Position numbers and translations under genes: made by a program
The notes under the pieces: generated by a model
What the model saw: the letters and a program-made list of their open reading frames with translations, nothing else
The model's database searches: none
What the model was told of the DNA's origin: nothing
Shown here: piece by piece, positions 1 to 7,927 of the stretch
Numbering within the stretch: position 1 is the first letter of the stretch
Layout: each line of letters starts with the position of its first letter
Origin: RGIG426 sp045640165
Lineage (GTDB): Bacteria > Bacillota > Clostridia > Oscillospirales > Acutalibacteraceae
NCBI GenBank assembly: GCA_045640165.1
Contig: JAZUEK010000083.1
Span: 1 to 40,256, forward strand
Reading direction: 5' to 3'
Length of the DNA stretch: 40,256 nucleotides

Positions 1-35
1 TTAATCGGTTTGCCGTCTTGGTTATACTAATGCCC

Positions 36-143
36 TTACCCGCCGGTCACCGTCCCCCCCTCTGCCGCAGACGACAGCGTAATGACGCTGAACAAACTCG
101 TCAGCAAAAGCGCCGTTGCCAAGAGAACTGCCAGTTTTTTCAT
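36..143 (-). CDS. Short secreted ORF (35 aa), probably truncated or frameshifted
   Basis: The ORF begins with ATG, 7 bases after a good GGAGG ribosome binding site, so the start looks real. The product is almost only a signal peptide: MKK, then a hydrophobic stretch (residues 4-23) and a likely cleavage site near SSAA, followed by about eight residues (EGGTVTGG). The coding sequence contains a run of seven G just before it ends. Past the first stop the same frame meets a second stop and then reads YNQDGKPI, while the -1 frame is open to the window edge. This is what a secreted-protein gene broken by an indel or nonsense change would look like. It lies 29 bp downstream of the M23 peptidase gene and is probably cotranscribed with it. 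It could instead be a genuine small peptide. Confidence 0.5.
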   Translation of the reverse strand: MKKLAVLLATALLLTSLFSVITLSSAAEGGTVTGG

Positions 144-172
144 TTTTTCTTCCTCCGAAAAAATTTGTATTT

Positions 173-1957
173 TTATCCCGCCACAAGCGGATAAGGATCA
201 ATTCGACCACCACCGCGGTAGACCTCAAAGTGCAGGTGGTTACACGTACTGTAACCGGTAGAACCGACGCGCCCGACCACTTGACCGCGAGACACGCGCT
301 CACCCGGCGTGACCAAAACCGCTGAGCAGTGGGCATAACGGGTTTGATAGCCGTTGCCGTGGTCCACAAGCACCGACAAACCCCAACCGCCGTTGTAGCC
401 GCCGGTGTTTGCTTCGATAACGACGCCGCCGTCCGCCGCGATAATGGGCGCACCGTAGTCGCCGTAGATGTCGATACCGTTGTGGAAACGGCCGTACTGA
501 TAGCCGTAGGTCTCGCCCACGCTGTAACTGCTCGGGAGCGGCCAAATCATACCGCGTGCAATGCCGTCACCGGCAACGCCGGAACCGCCGCCTGCATCCA
601 ATGCGCCAACGGCATTGACTTGGGTCACCGGCTCACGGGTGACTTTTTCGGACAGCTTTTTGCGCGAAACCTCTTTGCCGTCCACGTAGGTAACCGCATA
701 CGTAATACGGCGCACACCCGGAACGCCGGTAATTTTCACGTAATTATCGCCGATATAGCGCGACGAATCTTTCACCGTCTCCGTCTTATACGCAATCGAG
801 CGGTTTTCAATCTCGGTGCAGGTCATTTCCACGTCGAGATACGCGCCGGCTTCCTGCACAAGCAGTTTTTCGCCGCTCGTAAGCGTAGCCGGTGTCAAAT
901 CGGTGTTGAGCGACAAAAGTTGTTTGCGCGTGACACCGTTTTTCTCGGCAATCGACTCCACGGTGTCGCCCTCTTGCGCAGTCACCCATTTTTGGCTGAC
1001 GGAGCGGTCGGTCAACAACTCACGCATTTCGGTCAGCGACAGTTTTGTCGAGGTCGGATACAAACCGACCACCGTTTGCACGTCTTGGGCGAATTTCAAA
1101 TCCACGTTCGACAGCATCAGGTTTGAATAGGTATCGGCGCAGTTGGCCAAAATCGAATTGAGAAGCACGTTCAGTTTCTTTTCGGAATCCACCGCGCCCT
1201 CAAATTTGCCGTCAACGTAAACGCCGCAAAGTTCCTCGACCTCATCACCGTAGGAGCCGAGAATTAAGTCGCACAGCTCGTTTTCTTCGAGCAAATCGCC
1301 TTTCGGCGAGAAAGTCAGTTCCAATTCGGGCGAGCGCTCCACCGAAAACGTGGAGTCCACACCGGCCACACGACCCTCGGCGAGGTCCGCCGCACGGTCA
1401 AACACCTCTTCGTCGGCAATATCACCGACGTAGCGGCCCATATACGTCAATCGCAGCGCGAACGTGGACGAGTACCAATAGCGCAACACCAACGCAAGCG
1501 CTACCGCCGTCACAACGGGAAACAACACCGTCAACGTGCGCAAAATCGGCTTGCGCGCTTTATAGATGCCGATGAACGGCATCGCCACAGCACGACAGAT
1601 GCCGCCGAACTTGTTCCGCCGCCAACCGCGCTTCACCCAAATCCGACCGCGTCGCCATTCGCGCGCCGCCACGCGGCGATCGTCTTTCATCTGGCGAAAC
1701 GGGCGACCGAGAAAGCGAAACGCTTTTTTCAGCGCATCCCACACCGGCAACCACAAGTGCCGAAGAACACGCCAAAAGCGCAACCCCACGCGCATGGTGC
1801 GGATGCCCATTCGATAGCAAATCGGGTACAGCGCATCCACGATACGGAACCACGCCGTCACGATGGCCGCCACACCTTTTTGGAAAGCGGGCACGCGCGC
1901 CGTTTCGGTTTCTTGTGCCGCTTCTATTTGTTCTTGTTTCGTCTTTTCCTGCGCCAT
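173..1957 (-). CDS. Membrane-anchored LysM-G5-M23 family metallopeptidase
   Basis: Predicted cell-wall endopeptidase of 594 aa. Residues 1-139 are basic and Arg/Trp-rich, presumably cytoplasmic, followed by one membrane segment (about 141-160). A LysM-like peptidoglycan-binding repeat lies at 324-368 (QEGDTVESIAEKNGVT), a G5-type domain at about 375-450, and a C-terminal M23 peptidase domain at 485-590. The zinc ligands of M23 peptidases are visible: His492 and Asp496 in HNGIDIYG, and His576 in NHLHFEV, with His543 also in place. The order matches cell-envelope or sporulation-associated M23 proteins of Clostridia. I chose the ATG at 1957, which sits 8 bases from AAAGGAGG, over the GTG at 1966 that touches the SD. 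It has its own promoter (1992-2020). Confidence 0.93.
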   Translation of the reverse strand: MAQEKTKQEQIEAAQETETARVPAFQKGVAAIVTAWFRIVDALYPICYRMGIRTMRVGLRFWRVLRHLWLPVWDALKKAFRFLGRPFRQMKDDRRVAAREWRRGRIWVKRGWRRNKFGGICRAVAMPFIGIYKARKPILRTLTVLFPVVTAVALALVLRYWYSSTFALRLTYMGRYVGDIADEEVFDRAADLAEGRVAGVDSTFSVERSPELELTFSPKGDLLEENELCDLILGSYGDEVEELCGVYVDGKFEGAVDSEKKLNVLLNSILANCADTYSNLMLSNVDLKFAQDVQTVVGLYPTSTKLSLTEMRELLTDRSVSQKWVTAQEGDTVESIAEKNGVTRKQLLSLNTDLTPATLTSGEKLLVQEAGAYLDVEMTCTEIENRSIAYKTETVKDSSRYIGDNYVKITGVPGVRRITYAVTYVDGKEVSRKKLSEKVTREPVTQVNAVGALDAGGGSGVAGDGIARGMIWPLPSSYSVGETYGYQYGRFHNGIDIYGDYGAPIIAADGGVVIEANTGGYNGGWGLSVLVDHGNGYQTRYAHCSAVLVTPGERVSRGQVVGRVGSTGYSTCNHLHFEVYRGGGRIDPYPLVAG

Positions 1958-1991
1958 CGCGCCCACCTCCTTTCGGTCTCATACGGAAATG

Positions 1992-2020
1992 AGTATACCA
2001 TAAAATAAAAAGAAAAGCAA
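1992..2020 (-). promoter_or_regulatory. Sigma-A promoter of the M23 peptidase gene
   Basis: On the minus strand TTGCTT (2020-2015) and TATACT (1997-1992) are separated by exactly 17 bp, about 30 bp upstream of the peptidase SD. It lies just downstream of a terminator, as expected for a new transcription unit. Confidence 0.75.
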
Positions 2021-2053
2021 GTCTTTCCGCAAATCTGCCCCGTAAGCAAAAAT

Positions 2054-2086
2054 AAGAGGGCGAAAATCCGAAGATTTCGCCCTCTT
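2054..2086 (-). terminator. Rho-independent terminator after the tepA-ftsK-lipoprotein operon
   Basis: A perfect 12-bp stem (2054-2065 with 2075-2086) with a 9-nt loop is followed on the minus strand by ATTTTT. It is located 32 bp downstream of the lipoprotein stop codon. Confidence 0.88.
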
Positions 2087-2117
2087 TATCACTGTAAAGT
2101 TAGTTCGCTTTACGCCT

Positions 2118-2633
2118 TTATTCCATCGGCAACCGGTTGCAGAGTTTCGTCGCCAACTGACGGCACGCAAGCAGAACCGATTCTTCGTCCGCCTCGCGGT
2201 CGGATATGGTGACGGAAGCCGTATAGCCGCGAGAATAGAGGAACAGCGTGCGTCCGGAACTGAGCCACCACGCCTCGTCCGCGAGGTTGGGAGCGGCTTG
2301 CAAATCCTCGTCAGCCACTTGCGGAAGCGCTTGACGGAATTTTTCTATCGACTGTTTCTCAATGCTGACCGAAAGGGAGATTCCCCCTTCCTCCGCAATG
2401 GCGAACAACGTCCGCCCCTCGTTGCTGATTTGGGGTTCGCGCAACGTCACACCCAGCGCCTCTTCCATATCGGCTTTGGTCAAAAGCGAGTTGACGTCCA
2501 CGTCCACAAGCACGAGCGCTGTGCGCGTCGGTTTTGCCTCGGAAACCTCCGGCAATTCTACATCGCAACCGCAAAGCACAAACAGCATAGCGGCAAGCAG
2601 AACGGCAACGGTCAAAGAAATCGATTTTTTCAC
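2118..2633 (-). CDS. Putative lipoprotein of unknown function
   Basis: Product of 171 aa. The N-terminus MKKSISLTVAVLLAAMLFVLCGC is a signal peptide with a lipobox-like LCGC, so the mature protein should be lipid-anchored outside the membrane, starting at Cys21 or Cys23. The remainder is soluble, mixed alpha/beta, with a stretch VDVDVNSLLTKADMEEALG that looks like the start of a helix-strand domain. I do not recognise the family. The GTG at 2633 is preferred: it has GAGGAG 8 bases upstream, and that SD is inside the last codons of ftsK. An earlier GTG at 2642 overlaps the ftsK stop codon. It is the last gene of the tepA-ftsK operon and is followed by a strong terminator. Confidence 0.75.
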   Translation of the reverse strand: MKKSISLTVAVLLAAMLFVLCGCDVELPEVSEAKPTRTALVLVDVDVNSLLTKADMEEALGVTLREPQISNEGRTLFAIAEEGGISLSVSIEKQSIEKFRQALPQVADEDLQAAPNLADEAWWLSSGRTLFLYSRGYTASVTISDREADEESVLLACRQLATKLCNRLPME

Positions 2634-2638
2634 AAAAA

Positions 2639-5077
2639 TCACTCCTCGCTCATCATATTCATCTCAAGCCACTGTTGACGGGTGATGAGCACCTGACGCG
2701 GCTTGCTTCCCTCGTGCGGTCCGACAATACCGCGGCACTCCATTTCATCAATCAAACGGCCGGCGCGCGAATAACCGAGGCGCAAACGGCGCTGTAACAT
2801 CGACGTAGACGCCTCACCTGCCTCGATGACCACCTCAATGGCTTTCGGAAGCATTTCGTCCGCCTCGCCATCGTCCCCATCCTCGCCGTCAATCGCGGCA
2901 GAGGCGGCGGCTTTTCCGGTCGCCGCGGCGTTTTTCTCAATTTCGTTCATAATCTCGTGATCGTATTCCGTCTCCTCTTCCGGTGTCAGGAAATCAATCA
3001 CTTTCTTGCGCTCGTCATCGCTGACGAAGCCGCCCTGCACACGCACCGGCTTATTCATACCCACCGGGCGGTAGAGCATATCGCCGTTACCGAGCAGTTT
3101 CTCCGCGCCGCCGTCGTCCAGCATAATGCGCGACTCGGTGGCTTTACCGACCGTCAAACCGATACGGCTCGGGATGTTGGAACGCACCAGACCCGGAAGC
3201 ACGTCCGCCGACGGGCGCTGAGTCGCGATAACCATATGCATACCGGCGGCACGCGCCATCTGCGCCAAACGGACGATGGAATCCTCCACCTCTTTGGAGG
3301 CGGCCATCATCAAGTCCGCAAGTTCGTCAATCACGATAAGAATTTGCGGCATTTTTTCAAGATCTTCGCTCTTGGCAGCGAGGTCGTTATAATCCATCAA
3401 ATCGCGAACGTTGTGCGCCGCGAACACCTGATACCGACGAAGCATTTCCGTCACCGCCCATCCGAGCGCACCGGCCGCTTTACGCGGATCGGTCACCACG
3501 GGAACAAGCAGGTGCGGAATGCCGTTATAGGCCGAAAATTCCACCTTTTTCGGGTCGATAAGCATAATGCGCACGTCTTCCGGCGAGGCGCGGAACAACA
3601 CGCTCAAAATCATCGAGTTGGTACACACCGATTTACCGGAACCGGTCGTACCGGCAATCAACAAGTGCGGCATTTTGGCAAGGTCCGCCAACACGATTTT
3701 GCCGGAAATATCTTTGCCGAGCGCCACCGTCAATTTGCTTTTCGCGGTAGCGAATTCGTTGGAGTCGATCAGTTCACGCAGACACACGCCGGTACGGGAT
3801 TTGTTCGGCACCTCGATACCCACCGCCGCTTTGTTCGGGATAGGCGCTTCAATACGCACGCCGGATGCGGCAAGACGCAGCGCAATATCGTCCGCAAGGC
3901 CGGTGATTTTGCTGATTTTCACACCGGCGTTAGGCTCTAACTCATACCGTGTAACCGAGGGGCCGCGCACAATATCCGAAATGCGCGCTTCCACGCCGAA
4001 TTCTTTCAGTGTCTGCACAAGGCGGTCGGCGTTTTGGTGCATTTCCTGCGCCGCCGATGCGCTCGAGCCGCTTTTCGGCGGATCAAGCAAAGAAATCGGC
4101 GGATAGCGGTACGACGGGGTTTCGGTTTCGTCTGCGCTTTCCGTTGCGGTTGCAGAAGATTCGCCGTCCAACGGCACGTCGATAGCCGACGCCGGTTTTT
4201 GCGCCGCTTTGCGCGTACGGCGCGGCTTTTTCGCCGCTGCCTGCTCCGCTTTCAGACGTTCTGCCGCCGCAGGATCCAACTCGGCAATGGCGCGGTCCAC
4301 CGCGTCGTTCGCCTCTTGCAAATCTCCCTCACGCGTGCGATAGCCGTCCCCCATTTCGATGTCAATTCGGGATTTCGGCGCATCCATTTTCACGTCAATC
4401 TGCGGATTGCCGCGGCGCGCTTTCACCACTGTGGGAACCGGCTCTAAATCGTCTTCCGCCGCGTTCGCCGCCTGGCGCTCGCTGTAGTCGTTAATAGCGG
4501 TTTTCAAGGATTCGTGGGTCTTTTGCACCGGTTTGCCCATCGTGCGGAACAGACCGATCAGCGTCGTGCCGGTCACAAGCATAAAGAACACAAACACGAG
4601 CAGAATAATCACGATTTTCGCGCAGACGTCACCGGTTGCCGCTTCCAGCGGATAGCCGAGCAACGCGCCGAACGCGCCGCCGCCGCGCAAAATTTTTCCC
4701 TCTTCAAACGCCTCACCGATGGCTTCGCCGTAACTGAATCCCTCGGTGGTCTGGAAGAAAATCTGAAGCGCGGCATTGACCATAACCATAAACAGCGCGC
4801 CCTCGGTGATTTTCACCTTCACGCCGCCGATGGATTTTTCCATTGACAAAATAATGGCGACGCCGGCCATCACAATCGGCAACAAAAACACGCCGATGCC
4901 AAACAGACCTCGCAAAAGTTTATGTAAGAAGAACCAAACCGCCTCGCCCTCAATAATCGAGAGGAATAAAATAAGCAAAGCGCCGGCAAACAGCAAGATA
5001 GCGGCAATCTGTCGGCTTCCGCTTTTTTCCGGCTGGCTTTTCGCCGGCGCTTTTTTCGCAGACTTCTTTTGAGCCAT
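2639..5077 (-). CDS. ftsK: DNA translocase FtsK/SpoIIIE
   Basis: 812 aa, the usual size for Firmicute SpoIIIE/FtsK. It is a hexameric ATP-driven DNA pump that moves chromosomal DNA through the septum at division or sporulation. Four membrane segments lie in residues 21-40, 55-80, 90-110 and 153-175. A charged, Ala/Lys-rich linker (about 195-345) is followed by the motor domain, with Walker A GTTGSGKS at 476-483, LIDPKKVEF at 507-515 and Walker B VIDEL at 582-586. The C-terminal winged-helix gamma domain (from about 745, MLPKAIEVVIEAGEASTSMLQRRLRLGYSRAGR) would read the chromosome-orienting sequences. It starts 2 bp after the tepA stop and runs into the lipoprotein gene. Whether the cell uses it in vegetative division, sporulation or both cannot be told from the sequence. 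Confidence 0.97.
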   Translation of the reverse strand: MAQKKSAKKAPAKSQPEKSGSRQIAAILLFAGALLILFLSIIEGEAVWFFLHKLLRGLFGIGVFLLPIVMAGVAIILSMEKSIGGVKVKITEGALFMVMVNAALQIFFQTTEGFSYGEAIGEAFEEGKILRGGGAFGALLGYPLEAATGDVCAKIVIILLVFVFFMLVTGTTLIGLFRTMGKPVQKTHESLKTAINDYSERQAANAAEDDLEPVPTVVKARRGNPQIDVKMDAPKSRIDIEMGDGYRTREGDLQEANDAVDRAIAELDPAAAERLKAEQAAAKKPRRTRKAAQKPASAIDVPLDGESSATATESADETETPSYRYPPISLLDPPKSGSSASAAQEMHQNADRLVQTLKEFGVEARISDIVRGPSVTRYELEPNAGVKISKITGLADDIALRLAASGVRIEAPIPNKAAVGIEVPNKSRTGVCLRELIDSNEFATAKSKLTVALGKDISGKIVLADLAKMPHLLIAGTTGSGKSVCTNSMILSVLFRASPEDVRIMLIDPKKVEFSAYNGIPHLLVPVVTDPRKAAGALGWAVTEMLRRYQVFAAHNVRDLMDYNDLAAKSEDLEKMPQILIVIDELADLMMAASKEVEDSIVRLAQMARAAGMHMVIATQRPSADVLPGLVRSNIPSRIGLTVGKATESRIMLDDGGAEKLLGNGDMLYRPVGMNKPVRVQGGFVSDDERKKVIDFLTPEEETEYDHEIMNEIEKNAAATGKAAASAAIDGEDGDDGEADEMLPKAIEVVIEAGEASTSMLQRRLRLGYSRAGRLIDEMECRGIVGPHEGSKPRQVLITRQQWLEMNMMSEE

Positions 5078-5079
5078 AA

Positions 5080-5745
5080 TTACTCTCCTTTTCCTGTTTC
5101 GTCAATCATTGCATACAGCGCCGCCAGAGCCGCCGACAAAGAACCCACCTCGTCGATGAGTCCGCAAGCGACCGTCTCCGCTCCCTCGAGAATCGTCCCC
5201 ATATCGGTGGTGAGTTCGTCGTTGTTTTGGGAGAGGCGCAAAAACTGTTGTTCGGAAATGTGCGAATGGGCGGTGACAAACCGCGTAATGCGCGCTTGCA
5301 TCTTTTGAAAGTAGGCAAACGACTGCGGCACACCGAGCACCAACCCCGTTGTGCGAACGGGATGCACCGTCATGGTGGCGGAAGGCACGATAAACGACCG
5401 TTTCGCCGAAACCGCCAAAGGCACGCCAATCGAATGGCCGCCGCCGAGCACCAACGACACGGTAGGCTTTTTCATCCCTGCGATCAGTTCCGCGAGGGCA
5501 AGACCGGCCTCAATATCGCCGCCAACCGTGTTAAGAAGCACGAGCAGTCCCTCGATTTCGGGGCTTTCTTCCACCGCTATCAGCTGCGGAATGACGTGTT
5601 CGTACTTGGTGGTTTTGTTTTCGGAGGTAAGCGTATAGTGACCCTCAATCTGACCGATGATGGTCAGCGCGTGCACACAATGGCGACCGTCGCGCGTCGT
5701 TACCGCGCCGTCTTGTTCCGGCAGGTCGGTTTCGCGTTCATTCAT
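5080..5745 (-). CDS. tepA: ClpP-family serine protease, TepA type
   Basis: 221 aa. Member of the ClpP/crotonase serine protease fold, closest to the TepA (YmfB) branch of Firmicutes. The signature GGGHSIGVP (101-109) places the nucleophile at Ser105, and MTVHPVR (125-131) supplies His128; GGDIEAGLALAELI (75-88) is the strand-helix next to the active site. TepA has been linked in Bacillus to export or signal-peptide degradation and acts at the cytoplasmic side of the membrane; its role here is inferred. The ATG at 5745 has GGGAGG at 7 bases. The reading frame stays open further upstream but has no other SD and crosses the promoter. First gene of the tepA-ftsK-lipoprotein operon. The conserved tepA-ftsK neighbourhood supports the call. 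Confidence 0.9.
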   Translation of the reverse strand: MNERETDLPEQDGAVTTRDGRHCVHALTIIGQIEGHYTLTSENKTTKYEHVIPQLIAVEESPEIEGLLVLLNTVGGDIEAGLALAELIAGMKKPTVSLVLGGGHSIGVPLAVSAKRSFIVPSATMTVHPVRTTGLVLGVPQSFAYFQKMQARITRFVTAHSHISEQQFLRLSQNNDELTTDMGTILEGAETVACGLIDEVGSLSAALAALYAMIDETGKGE

Positions 5746-5753
5746 TTCGGTTC

Positions 5754-5773
5754 CTCCCAAATCGTTTTGGGAG
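5754..5773 (-). promoter_or_regulatory. Hairpin covering the tepA Shine-Dalgarno
   Basis: The tepA leader holds a perfect 8-bp stem (CTCCCAAA / TTTGGGAG on the minus strand) with a 4-nt loop. The 3' arm contains GGGAG of the tepA ribosome binding site, 8 bases before the ATG. If it folds, the SD is masked, so translation initiation could depend on temperature, a ligand or ribosome loading. No poly-U follows, so it is not a terminator. Confidence 0.6.
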
Positions 5774-5809
5774 TAGAATGCCCGAAATGGCCACAAATAT
5801 ACAAGATAT

Positions 5810-5838
5810 AGTATAACACAGGTTTTTGGAATAATCAA
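5810..5838 (-). promoter_or_regulatory. Sigma-A promoter of tepA-ftsK operon
   Basis: TTGATT (5838-5833) and TATACT (5815-5810) on the minus strand are separated by 17 bp. The expected transcript starts near 5803, giving a leader of about 58 nt that contains the SD-covering hairpin. Confidence 0.78.
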
Positions 5839-5928
5839 GAAAAAAAGCAAAAAAGCGCCGACAATGGGAGATTTTTTCGGTGTATTTTCGCGTTTTTCGC
5901 ACACACTATCCCTAAAGGAGGGACAAAT

Positions 5929-6147
5929 ATGAACGAACGAAAGAAAAAGCCGCGTCCGTGGCAACGCGAACCGTCGGACGCACCGGATGTGATTTTCGGC
6001 GGCAAGCAGGGACAAAATGCTACTACCGGATTTTTCGGCATTCCCGGTGACGAGCGCCGCTATCCCGGAACAGGATTTTCGCCGCGAGTGGGATTGGATG
6101 AGTTGGCGGCAGGCAGTCCCCTTTGGCCGCACCAAAGCGACAAATAG
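5929..6147 (+). CDS. Hypothetical 72-aa protein on the plus strand
   Basis: The ATG follows a near-perfect AAAGGAGGG SD at 8 bases, and the stop at 6147 is followed within 3 bp by a strong terminator, so this is a real independent transcription unit. The product starts with a basic stretch (MNERKKKPRP), is rich in Gly and Pro, and has no membrane segment or signal peptide. Segments such as DVIFGGKQG, GFFGIPGDERRYPGTGF and GLDELAAGSPLWP look like loops rather than a compact enzyme fold. I do not recognise the family. It is divergent from tepA and convergent with the membrane protein gene at 6194. No convincing sigma-A promoter was found upstream; the 5860-5920 region might use another sigma factor. 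Confidence 0.72.
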   Translation: MNERKKKPRPWQREPSDAPDVIFGGKQGQNATTGFFGIPGDERRYPGTGFSPRVGLDELAAGSPLWPHQSDK

Positions 6148-6149
6148 AA

Positions 6150-6184
6150 AAAAGCGGACTCGGAAAATTTCCGAGTCCGCTTTT
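6150..6184. terminator. Bidirectional terminator between convergent genes
   Basis: A long stem (AAAAGCGGACTCGG paired with CCGAGTCCGCTTTT, extended by A-T pairs toward the centre) lies between the plus-strand 72-aa gene and the minus-strand membrane protein gene. It is followed by TTTTGTTTTT on plus and preceded by an A-run that gives U's on minus, so it can serve both. Confidence 0.88.
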
Positions 6185-6193
6185 GTTTTTCGG

Positions 6194-7741
6194 TTATAAT
6201 TTGTGGAACAAGCATTCCGGTTCCTGCGAGCCGGCGCCGCCGTGGGTAACCACAAGTCCGTAACTGACAACCAGCGCGGCAAAACACAGCGCAATTCCCA
6301 CACCCACAAGCACGGCTTTGTTCTTGCCGGAGGCTTTCTTGCACAGTTCAATCCACACAAGCAAGCCGAGGAACGTAAGCATCGGTATGATGTCAAACGC
6401 ATACCGCAGGTGCACACCTGCAAGGCAAAAATCCACGAATGCAAGGGCGATGGCACACACGGGAATATACAGGTACGACAACGTTTTTCCGAGGTCTTTT
6501 TTGAACGAGGTCACCGCCGCGGTAAACAGCGTACCGAGCGTTGTCGGGAACGCGAACGCACCAATCGAGCGATCTACGTAAACGTAGCGACCGTAGTTCA
6601 TCTGTAGCAAACTGCGGCTCGGCATCGGCGGATTGCCGTCAAACGTGGGAAGCTGGAAGAAATAATGAATCATCGCATACCCGAACATTCCGCCGGAAAG
6701 CGAGTACAACGACACCTCATGCACCGTCAACTGGTACTTTTGTCCGAAGTCCAGCGGATTGCCGAAGCGCGCGTAGTTGTACCACATCATCAGTGCCGCG
6801 CCGATCATCACCGGAATCCCGAGCGCACACAAATCTTTCACCGCTTTTTTCCACTCAAACGGCTTGAGAATGTCAAAAAACACAATAGGCAGCGGCGCCA
6901 AGAACATCAGCGCCATCGTCGGGCGCGAGGCAACCGTTGCGACGTAGGACACACCGGCCAGCGCAAACACCGCATACCGCTTCCACGCCTTTTTGCACCG
7001 AAACGCCCGTAACACAAGATAGCAGAACAAAAAGCCCATTGCCGTCGCAGACAAAATCGGAATTTGGTACTGCTTCGAGTAACTGACGTGGAGATACACG
7101 CCGCTGACGGCGATGAGCACGAAAGACGCAAAACCCACCAGGAACGGCGACACTTTCGGCGCGAAACGCCGCGACCACTCGAACAGCGCGAGCGGAATGG
7201 TAAAACAGCAATAGATGGCCAAAATCAGACACGCAAGCACGTTGTTCGGCATTTCGCCGGTGAACAGATAGAACGGCAAATACACCGTAAACACCGGCGC
7301 AATACCGAAGTACATATAGTAATGTCCTTTGTAAAACGCGTGATCCCACAGATACAGCACGCCCTCGCGTGAGCCGGGATCATAGGGATTTTCAAGCGCG
7401 AGCAGTTCGTCCGATGCCTGAATATCCAGATACACCTGCCCTTTCAGCACGGCATCCGCCGCCTGCACGTAGTCCGGCTGTGTAAACAAGTCGAAACTTT
7501 CGGCGGTATACGGTCGTCCGCCGGCGCTCTTGGCAATACCGCAGTTGCGGACAGCCGGAAGACACAAACAAATGGAGAATACAACGGCGACAATCAAACA
7601 CACCGTTCGCCAAAACGGCTCTTGCAACCAGGCCACAAATTCGACCCAATCTTCAGAGAAACGTTTTTTTACAGATTTTTTCTTCGGCTTTCCGGCTACA
7701 GAAACGCTCGCCGCAATCGGATTTTTCTTCGGTTGTTTCAT
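6194..7741 (-). CDS. Polytopic membrane protein, GT-C glycosyltransferase-like
   Basis: 515 aa. A basic cytoplasmic N-terminus (residues 1-40) precedes about ten or eleven membrane segments, the first at about 46-66. The first extracytoplasmic loop is long (about 67-145) and acidic/aromatic (QPDYVQAADAVLKGQVYLD, YKGHYYMYFGIAP), and a later segment reads NYARFGNPLDFGQKYQL. Both features are typical of GT-C fold transferases that use polyprenyl-phosphate sugars to decorate the cell surface. I infer that fold; donor and acceptor are unknown. The ATG at 7741 has AAGGCGG upstream. No promoter was recognised right upstream, so it may be read through from pfkA across the repeat region. It shares a terminator with the convergent 72-aa gene. 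Confidence 0.8.
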   Translation of the reverse strand: MKQPKKNPIAASVSVAGKPKKKSVKKRFSEDWVEFVAWLQEPFWRTVCLIVAVVFSICLCLPAVRNCGIAKSAGGRPYTAESFDLFTQPDYVQAADAVLKGQVYLDIQASDELLALENPYDPGSREGVLYLWDHAFYKGHYYMYFGIAPVFTVYLPFYLFTGEMPNNVLACLILAIYCCFTIPLALFEWSRRFAPKVSPFLVGFASFVLIAVSGVYLHVSYSKQYQIPILSATAMGFLFCYLVLRAFRCKKAWKRYAVFALAGVSYVATVASRPTMALMFLAPLPIVFFDILKPFEWKKAVKDLCALGIPVMIGAALMMWYNYARFGNPLDFGQKYQLTVHEVSLYSLSGGMFGYAMIHYFFQLPTFDGNPPMPSRSLLQMNYGRYVYVDRSIGAFAFPTTLGTLFTAAVTSFKKDLGKTLSYLYIPVCAIALAFVDFCLAGVHLRYAFDIIPMLTFLGLLVWIELCKKASGKNKAVLVGVGIALCFAALVVSYGLVVTHGGAGSQEPECLFHKL

Positions 7742-7771
7742 TGTCTCACCGCCTTTCTGTTTTTGTAAGTA

Positions 7772-7807
7772 TATGTGCCCGTCAAGAGGCGACCGTCGTG
7801 AAATTGC
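7772..7807. repeat. 36-bp direct repeat, copy 1
   Basis: Identical over 36 bases to 7875-7910, giving a 103-bp period. It sits in the intergenic region between pfkA and the membrane protein gene. The flanking base and the hairpin arm present at copy 2 are missing here, so it looks like a truncated unit. Confidence 0.9.
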
Positions 7808-7867
7808 AGAAATTCATTTCCCGCATCGGCGAAGGATTTTTTCGCAAGGCGCGGCGGACACCTCGCA

Positions 7868-7886
7868 GACGGGCTATGTGCCCGTC
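7868..7886. repeat. Hairpin overlapping repeat copy 2
   Basis: GACGGGC (7868-7874) and GCCCGTC (7880-7886) form a perfect 7-bp stem with a 5-nt loop. On the minus strand the stem can extend through CCTC and GAGG with a small internal loop. No U-run follows directly, so it is not an ordinary terminator; it may still serve as the 3' end of pfkA mRNA. Confidence 0.7.
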
Positions 7887-7910
7887 AAGAGGCGACCGTC
7901 GTGAAATTGC
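7875..7910. repeat. 36-bp direct repeat, copy 2
   Basis: Second copy of the repeat at 7772-7807, 36/36 identical. Beyond it the two copies share only weak similarity. It begins in the loop of the hairpin at 7868-7886 and ends 17 bp from the pfkA stop codon. Confidence 0.9.
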
Positions 7911-7927
7911 GGAAAAATACTCACCGA

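Noticed and set aside
5746..6456. N-terminal extension of tepA in the same frame up to 6456
   Set aside because: It would cross the tepA promoter, the 72-aa plus-strand gene and a terminator; the ATG at 5745 has a proper SD and matches TepA length.
7772..7910. Direct repeats as a possible CRISPR array
   Set aside because: Only two copies with a 67-bp interval, no cas genes in the window, and an internal hairpin extending outside the repeat.
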